A stretch of DNA of 64,000 bases from DP-19 sp036496285. Its GTDB lineage: Bacteria > Desulfobacterota > Binatia > UTPRO1. A program made the position numbers and the translations under genes. The notes below the pieces were generated by a model that did no database searches, had not been told where the DNA came from, and was given only the letters and a program-made list of their open reading frames with translations. How positions within the stretch are numbered: the stretch's first letter is position 1; each line of letters opens with the position of its first letter. Positions 59,298-64,000 of the stretch are shown here, one piece after another. The stretch spans positions 1 through 64,000 of the forward strand of contig DASXLI010000067.1 in assembly GCA_036496285.1 (NCBI GenBank). The letters are read 5' to 3'.

Positions 59298-60368
59298 ATG
59301 CGCACGAGACGCCTCCTGCTGCTCCTCGCCGAATGGCTCGTGCTGCTCGTCCTGCTCGAGGCGGCGGTGCGCGCGGTGGTGGCGCCGCAGGTCGACGTGC
59401 CGCATCTCCGCGTCCACGCCGAGGGCTTCTACACCTGGTATCCGGGCTCGCGCTTCACCTACCACAACCTGCCCGGCGTGGTGCCGGCGAGTGCGCCTGT
59501 CCGGATCGACGCATTCGGCCTGCGGGGCGACGAGGTGCCGATGCCGAAGCCGCCGGGCGAGCGGCGCGTGCTCGTCGTCGGTGACTCGTACACCGCGGCC
59601 GTGCAGCTGCCCGAGGAGCGCATCTTCACGACGCTCCTGCAGCGCGCCCTCGAGCAGGCGCGCCCCGGCGCGACCTACCGGGTGCTGAACGCGGGCGTGA
59701 ACGGCGCCGGCACGGCCGAGGAGCTTCTCTACTTCGAGCACGAGGGCGCGACGCTCACACCCGACGTCGTGGTGCTGCAGTACGCCTTCAACGACGTCGA
59801 CGACACGCGGCGGCACGGCGGCTTTCGTCTCACCGCGGACGGCGTCGCCTTGCGCGACGACCTGCGCCAGCCGCCCGCCTGGCGCGCCCCGCTCCTCGCG
59901 CTGCGCGACGCGCTCGGCAACCACAGCCTCGCGTTCTATCTTCTCTACCGCATGCTCACCGGCTCCCATCCACCGGCCGCGGCCGCCGCGGAGGCGCCGC
60001 ACGCCGCCCCCTCTCCCGCCGAGCTCGCGCCCGACGTGCGTCACGACGTCGATCTCGTCGTGCGGCTCGCGGGCCAGCTCGTGCGCGACGCCAACGCGAT
60101 CGGCGCCCCCGTCGTCCTGATGACGATCCCCTCGCCGCTCTACATCCAGGGCGGCGACCCGGTGTACGAGCGGGTCGTAGCCGGCTTCGGCGCACTCGTC
60201 GCCGGCACGAGGAACCAGCTGCTCGTCACGGACTCGATCCTGCTCGCCGCGCACCAGCGGGGCGAGTCGGCGATCCTCGCCGGCGACGGCCACCTCGGCG
60301 AGGACGGCCACCGCCTGGTCGCCGAGGCGCTCTCGGCCGCGGTCCTGCGCGCGCTGTCGACGTCGTGA
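59298..60368 (+). CDS. membrane-anchored SGNH hydrolase
   Basis: A 356-residue protein from the ATG at 59298 (ATG at 59274 adds eight residues and lies over the possible promoter). An N-terminal anchor (LLLLLAEWLVLLVLLEAAV) precedes an SGNH/GDSL domain: LVVGDSYTAAVQLPEERIF (nucleophile Ser), VLNAGVNGAGTAEELLYFEH (Gly block), VVLQYAFNDVDDTRR (Asn block) and GDGHLGEDGHRLVAEALS (Asp-His block). All four blocks are intact. It probably hydrolyses or transfers an acyl group on envelope glycans. The next gene, a GT-C transferase, overlaps by 4 nt (GTGA). Confidence 0.87.
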   Translation: MRTRRLLLLLAEWLVLLVLLEAAVRAVVAPQVDVPHLRVHAEGFYTWYPGSRFTYHNLPGVVPASAPVRIDAFGLRGDEVPMPKPPGERRVLVVGDSYTAAVQLPEERIFTTLLQRALEQARPGATYRVLNAGVNGAGTAEELLYFEHEGATLTPDVVVLQYAFNDVDDTRRHGGFRLTADGVALRDDLRQPPAWRAPLLALRDALGNHSLAFYLLYRMLTGSHPPAAAAAEAPHAAPSPAELAPDVRHDVDLVVRLAGQLVRDANAIGAPVVLMTIPSPLYIQGGDPVYERVVAGFGALVAGTRNQLLVTDSILLAAHQRGESAILAGDGHLGEDGHRLVAEALSAAVLRALSTS

Positions 60369-61621
60369 CGCCCGTGCGCCGGCGGACCCGGCACACCCAG
60401 CACGCCCAGCACACCTGGATCGCGGCCCTGGCGTTCGCGGCCTGGGCGGCGGTGATCGGCTATCGCATCGACACCAAGCTCATGGTGAGCGCCGAGCAGA
60501 GCGCGGAGCACTGGACGATGTGCGATTTCCAGGAGACGCTCTACTACCCGGCGGTCGCATGGCTGCACGGCGTGAACCCCTACGACCCGGCCTTCCCGGA
60601 CCGCTACCCGGTCGAGCGGCGGCTGCCGGCCTATGCCCCGATGGGCGTCCTGCTGCACCTGCCGCTCGCCCTGCTGCCGGTGAAGCCGGCGGAGGCCGCA
60701 TACTTTTTCGTGACCCTCGCGCTCGTGCTCGCCCTGGCCGCGTTGACCCTGCGTGCGTGCGGCCTCCCCCACGACACGGCGTGGGTGATGGCGCTCGGCA
60801 CGCTCATGCTGATCGCACGCCCGGGGCACAAGTCGATGCTCCTCGGGCAGTCGACGATGGAGCTCGCGCTCGGCGTGTACCTCGCGTTGATCTACAGCCG
60901 CGACCGGCCACTGCTCGCGGCGATCGGTGTCGCGCTCTCCACGTTGAAGCCGCAGTTCGGCCTGCCGCTCCTGCCGCTGCTGCTGGTCACGGGCGCGTAC
61001 CGGGCCGTTTTCGGCGGGCTCGGGCTGGCGATCGGCCTTTCCCTCCTCGTGCTGGCGCGCTTCGGCGTCGCCGGGCCCGTGTCCTGGTGGCGGTCGCTGC
61101 TCCACACCGCGGCCGTCGTGTCGCGGCCGTCGGGAATGTGGTTCCTCCGCATCGATCTGAGCTACGCGGTGCGGGTCCTCGTCGGGCCCCACGGCAGCGT
61201 GGTCGACCTGGCGCTCGCGCTCGGCACCGTCGCCGTTGCCGCGTTCGTCGTGCATCGCACGTGTCGCCAGGGACCGATCGTTGCCTCGGCGCTGGCGTCG
61301 ACGGCGACGTGCGCCGCCATCCTGCTCTCCAACTATCACCTGACCTACGACGCGATCATTCTCACCTTGCCGATCGTCGCGCTGCTGAGCGGTGTCGGGG
61401 TTGCCGGCGTGCCTCGTACGATACGGATCGGGCTCGCCACGCTCCTGCTGCTGCCCGCCGTCCACTACGATCTCCCGATGATACAGATATTCGACGCCCT
61501 TGGTCTCGGCGCCCCGTGGCACATGGCCGACGCCGTTGCCAACACGATGGCGCTCACGGCCGCGCTCCTCGGCTCGGCGCTCGTGGCTGCCCGAGCGAGG
61601 CCGCCGGTCAGCGGACGCTGA
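60365..61621 (+). CDS. GT87-type polyprenyl-phosphate mannosyltransferase-like protein
   Basis: A 418-residue polytopic membrane protein with about ten helices. DFQETLYYPAVAWLHGVNPY with PYDP is the first-loop motif of the GT87 (DUF2029) family of GT-C glycosyltransferases, and ALSTLKPQFGLPLLPLLLV a typical later motif. Members add mannose or arabinose-type sugars from lipid-phosphate donors to envelope glycolipids. The GTG start overlaps the SGNH stop. Together the pair may build and acylate an envelope glycan. The 3' end overlaps the opposite-strand lipoprotein gene by 14 bp. Confidence 0.88.
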   Translation: MTPVRRRTRHTQHAQHTWIAALAFAAWAAVIGYRIDTKLMVSAEQSAEHWTMCDFQETLYYPAVAWLHGVNPYDPAFPDRYPVERRLPAYAPMGVLLHLPLALLPVKPAEAAYFFVTLALVLALAALTLRACGLPHDTAWVMALGTLMLIARPGHKSMLLGQSTMELALGVYLALIYSRDRPLLAAIGVALSTLKPQFGLPLLPLLLVTGAYRAVFGGLGLAIGLSLLVLARFGVAGPVSWWRSLLHTAAVVSRPSGMWFLRIDLSYAVRVLVGPHGSVVDLALALGTVAVAAFVVHRTCRQGPIVASALASTATCAAILLSNYHLTYDAIILTLPIVALLSGVGVAGVPRTIRIGLATLLLLPAVHYDLPMIQIFDALGLGAPWHMADAVANTMALTAALLGSALVAARARPPVSGR

Positions 61622-62492
61622 GCGGACGCGTGCCGGCCGACGGCAGCGCCGCGAGCGGCGTCGACCAGAACGTCATCACGTCGGGCGCGCCGTGCCAGTA
61701 GACGACTCGCCGGGACTGCGCCGCGACCGGCCGGTCGCTGGTGATGCGCAAGCCGTAGTGGTGGTTCGCGAAGGCGAGATCGTCCATGCGGATGGCAGCG
61801 AGGCGGCGCGCCGGCACCTGCACGTGCTGGTGGCGGGCAAGCGGCCGGTAGAACGTGCTGAGCTTCACGTCGGCGTCCCGGTCGCCGGGATTCAGCACGA
61901 GCGTCGTCTCGGTCTCGCGCACCCAGTAGCGCTCGTCGTCCATCACGATGCCGTCGGCGAGATACCAGCGGTCGGCGAGCTGCGGGATCGCCAGGTACGA
62001 GCTCGCCGCCTCGCGCACGCCGCCCGGCGACTTCGTCGCCGCGCCGGTCTCGAGATTGCCGCCGGTGTTGTCCCACGCGATCGTCGCCTGCGCGACGACG
62101 GGCTCGCTCGTGACGACGCCGAGCGCGAAGCGGCCCTGCGGCACGACCGGCCACTCGGCGATCGCCGACGCCGTGGTCGTGCCCGGCCCCGCCTTGAGCG
62201 CGAAGGTCTCGGGCTCGCGGTCCTCGTAGTACACGGTCACGTCGGCGCGCACCGCCTCGGGTCCTGGGTTGAATAGGAGGAGATACCCGTGCGTCGCCAC
62301 GAGGCGTTCGGGATCGAGCGTGTGCTCGTAGTCGAGGAGGTACTGCGTCCGCATGCCGCCCGCGGGGAGCACGACCAACGACTCGTAGCGCTCGCACCCC
62401 GATGCCGAAAGGAGGGCAGCGAGCGCGAGGGCCGCGAACGCGAGGCCGCAAGCGCGCGCGGCCCCGCGGCCTGCGTGGCGCCGCTCCCTCAC
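61608..62492 (-). CDS. lipoprotein with two ASRT-like beta-sandwich domains
   Basis: A 294-residue lipoprotein from a GTG at 62492 that overlaps the preceding stop (GTGA). The lipobox is LAALLSASGC (Cys 33). The mature part holds two similar beta-sandwich units. The first is YLLLFNPGPEAVRADVTVYY and EDREPETFALKAGPGTTTAS. The second is TTLVLNPGDRDADVKLSTFY, VPARRLAAIRMDDLAFANHH and LRITSDRPVAAQSRRVVYWH. The NPGxxDAxVxLTFY ... VPARR ... MDDL ... SDxPVxxQSRR pattern resembles the sensory-rhodopsin-transducer (ASRT, PF07100) fold, which occurs in proteins without rhodopsins. The ligand is unknown. Recognition is by eye and tentative. Confidence 0.65.
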   Translation of the reverse strand: MRERRHAGRGAARACGLAFAALALAALLSASGCERYESLVVLPAGGMRTQYLLDYEHTLDPERLVATHGYLLLFNPGPEAVRADVTVYYEDREPETFALKAGPGTTTASAIAEWPVVPQGRFALGVVTSEPVVAQATIAWDNTGGNLETGAATKSPGGVREAASSYLAIPQLADRWYLADGIVMDDERYWVRETETTLVLNPGDRDADVKLSTFYRPLARHQHVQVPARRLAAIRMDDLAFANHHYGLRITSDRPVAAQSRRVVYWHGAPDVMTFWSTPLAALPSAGTRPLSVR

Positions 62493-63154
62493 GCGTCCCT
62501 CCGGCTCTTCGCCCGTCGTGCCGGGACGTCCACGAGCCAGCGCGTCGTGACATCGGCCAGCTCGGCGACGACCTCCGCCGCGGCGCGCCCGCGGACCTTG
62601 TGCCCGTGGTCGGCGCCCTCGATGCGATGCAGGGTGGCGCGCGGCAGCCGCGCGATCGTCCGCTCGAGCAGCGCCGGCTCCGCGAACGCGTCGCGCGTGC
62701 CCTGGAGGAAGAGCATCGGCACCGCGATGCCGCCGAGATGGCCGTCGCGCAGCTGCTCCGGCTTTCCGGGCGGATGCAGCGGGTACGCCAGGAACACGAG
62801 CCCGTCGCACGGCGCACCGTCGGCCGCGACGTGCGATGCCATGCGGCCGCCGTACGAGCGGCCGCCGAGGACGAGTGTGCGCGCCTCGGCGCGAAGCGCG
62901 GCTGCTACGTCGCGCCAGCAGGCTTGATCGCGCGCCGCCGGGCCGGGCGACTTCCGCCCGGCCTCGACGTACGGCAGGTTGAAGCGCACGACGCGCACGC
63001 CGCGCGCCGCCATCGCGTCGGCGTAGTCGCGCAGCGACGGCGTGTCCATCGTGCCACCCGCGCCATGGGTCAGCGCGAGGAGCGTGTCGCCGGCGGCATC
63101 GTGCCAGACGGCCGAGACCGTTCCCCCTTCCCACCGCAGCCGCCCACGCTTCAC
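62489..63154 (-). CDS. alpha/beta hydrolase (KANL3/Tex30-like)
   Basis: A 221-residue alpha/beta hydrolase from a GTG at 63154 that overlaps the MFS stop (GTGA). Seen: LLALTHGAGGTMDTPSLRDY (oxyanion), the nucleophile elbow LVLGGRSYGGRMASHVAADG, the acid in LQGTRDAFAEP and the His in EGADHGHKVRG. The GRSYGGR elbow and short length match the Tex30/KANL3-type bacterial family, whose substrates are unknown. It is cytoplasmic. It is the middle gene of an MFS - hydrolase - lipoprotein operon on the minus strand. Confidence 0.88.
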   Translation of the reverse strand: MKRGRLRWEGGTVSAVWHDAAGDTLLALTHGAGGTMDTPSLRDYADAMAARGVRVVRFNLPYVEAGRKSPGPAARDQACWRDVAAALRAEARTLVLGGRSYGGRMASHVAADGAPCDGLVFLAYPLHPPGKPEQLRDGHLGGIAVPMLFLQGTRDAFAEPALLERTIARLPRATLHRIEGADHGHKVRGRAAAEVVAELADVTTRWLVDVPARRAKSRRDA

Positions 63155-63999
63155 GTGACCGTTCCGCCGTCGTACGGCGCGGCAGGCCGGCGCTGCAGCG
63201 CCACCGCCACCATCAACGAGAGCGACGCGGCGAGCGCCGCGCCGACGAACGGCGCCGACGGGCCGAGGCGCGCGTAGAGCATGCCGTTCCACACCGGGCC
63301 GACGGTGCGTCCCGCGCCGCCAGACGACTGCGCCACACCGAGCACGGCGCCCTGCCGACGACGTCCCGCGTGCTGCGAGGCGAGCGTCGCGAGGGTCGGA
63401 TTGGTCAGCCCGACGCCGAGCCCGGCGAGGGAGACGCCGACGAGCAACGCCGCCGCGCCGTGCGCGCCGCTGATCGCAACCATGCCGAGGCCGACGCAGC
63501 ACGCCCCCATGACGAGCACGCGGGGCGACGTGAAGCGCCGCGAGAGCCGCCCGATCAAGCCGCCCTGCACGATCAACGCCATCAGCCCATACAGCCCGAA
63601 GACCTGGCCGACCTGGCGCTCGCTCCAGCCGAGGCGCGCGTTCGCCAGGAGCGGCAGCGCGACCTGCACGCTCGCCATGCAGAGGAACGTGAGGAAGTAC
63701 ATCGCCATGACGCTCAGGATGCGCACGTCGGCGATCGTCTCCCACAGGGTCCGTGGGTCGGTCTCGATCTCCGCCGTGGTCGGCGCCTCGCTCTGGCCAC
63801 GCGTCTCGGGCATGAAGAGGGCGACGCCGACCAGGTCGAGGAACGCGAGCGAGCCGGCCGCGAGCGGCGGCACGATCCGGTGGATCGGGCTCAGCACGCT
63901 GCCGAGGATCGGGCCGATCACGAGGCCGAGGCCGATCCCGGCGCCGATGCGGCCCATGCCGGCCGCGCGGCTCGAGCCGTCGGTAACGTCCGCCACCGC
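63151..63999 (-). CDS. MFS transporter, 5' end outside window
   Basis: The frame is open to the window edge; 282 residues are visible and the true start lies beyond base 64000. It begins in the first half of the protein at AVADVTDGSSRAAGMGRIGA, the loop after helix four of the drug-efflux (TetA/MdtG-like) MFS group, followed by GLGLVIGPILGSVL. The middle loop PETRGQSEAPTTAEIETD and about seven further membrane helices follow, including LLVGVSLAGLGVGLTNPTLA. It is a probable proton-coupled exporter; the substrate is unknown. It is first in the operon with the hydrolase and the ASRT-like lipoprotein, which suggests a shared small-molecule role (inference). Confidence 0.9.
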   Translation of the reverse strand, partial: AVADVTDGSSRAAGMGRIGAGIGLGLVIGPILGSVLSPIHRIVPPLAAGSLAFLDLVGVALFMPETRGQSEAPTTAEIETDPRTLWETIADVRILSVMAMYFLTFLCMASVQVALPLLANARLGWSERQVGQVFGLYGLMALIVQGGLIGRLSRRFTSPRVLVMGACCVGLGMVAISGAHGAAALLVGVSLAGLGVGLTNPTLATLASQHAGRRRQGAVLGVAQSSGGAGRTVGPVWNGMLYARLGPSAPFVGAALAASLSLMVAVALQRRPAAPYDGGTVT

Positions 64000-64000
64000 C

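Overview
The window is about 70% G+C, gene-dense and chromosomal in character. I recognise no tRNA, rRNA, CRISPR array, transposase or phage gene. The organism is a high-GC, Gram-negative-type bacterium: there are many lipobox proteins, a di-haem cytochrome peroxidase, a GspE/PilB-type ATPase and an EtfAB pair. It also has two F420-type luciferase-like oxidoreductases, heavy acyl-CoA metabolism, and a thrombospondin-type-3 / Thr-Pro-linker propeller protein. That mixture resembles Candidatus Binatota (Desulfobacterota-related) or a nearby deltaproteobacterial-type lineage. The taxonomic placement is inference from gene content only.

Layout. 1-2.8 kb: acyl-CoA metabolism (5'-cut 3-hydroxyacyl-CoA dehydrogenase, methylmalonyl-CoA epimerase, a second VOC protein, a degenerate GIY-YIG-like protein, a crotonase). 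2.9-8.7 kb, minus strand: an HDOD protein, a GAF histidine kinase, a GT39-type glycosyltransferase, a VapBC pair with its own apparently leaderless promoter, and a broken membrane-anchored gene. 8.9-11.9 kb: an SDR, a PlsC-type acyltransferase and a patatin, a likely lipid-remodelling operon. 11.9-13.4 kb: a two-lobed aspartyl-protease lipoprotein fused behind the stump of another gene. 13.4-16.0 kb, minus: cytochrome P450, ECF sigma factor and an Ogt/Ada-zinc fusion, all joined by 4-nt overlaps. 16.2-18.0 kb: acyl-CoA dehydrogenase. 18-22.8 kb, minus: a GspE-type ATPase fused to zinc ribbons, a response-regulator receiver and a coiled coil, followed by a second long coiled-coil protein. 23-26.8 kb: dienelactone hydrolase, FAD oxidoreductase, carboxyltransferase subunit of an acyl-CoA carboxylase. 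26.8-36.3 kb: mixed exported proteins, hydrolases, SDR, RidA, F420-type oxidoreductase, MauG-like peroxidase, RcnB-like His-rich protein, a lipoprotein with a methyltransferase fold and an arylsulfotransferase-like lipoprotein. 36.3-39.8 kb: second F420-type oxidoreductase and an MBOAT/SGNH acyltransferase pair. 40-46.6 kb: a monooxygenase-fold protein, a methyltransferase, and a 1412-residue multidomain regulator preceded by two tandem palindromes. 46.6-52.6 kb: lipoprotein, biotin carboxylase plus a separate carrier subunit, and a giant propeller protein. 52.7-58.3 kb: a formyl-THF hydrolase-like enzyme, PadR and IclR regulators, EtfBA and an esterase. 58.3-64 kb: a beta-hydroxyacid dehydrogenase, SGNH hydrolase, GT87 mannosyltransferase-like protein, beta-sandwich lipoprotein, hydrolase and a 5'-cut MFS transporter.

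How the genes may work together. The acyl-CoA dehydrogenase, EtfAB, crotonase, 3-hydroxyacyl-CoA dehydrogenase, epimerase and biotin-dependent carboxylase parts fit branched-chain or odd-chain acyl-CoA oxidation feeding methylmalonyl-CoA or methylcrotonyl-CoA chemistry. The carboxylase is dispersed: its carboxyltransferase is at 25 kb and its carboxylase and carrier at 47-49 kb, with the usual alpha chain split in two. The strongest candidates for something undescribed are the P450-sigma-Ogt/Ada operon (13.4-16.0 kb), the ATPase-receiver-coiled-coil locus (18-22.8 kb), and the giant regulator with its double palindrome (41.6-46 kb).
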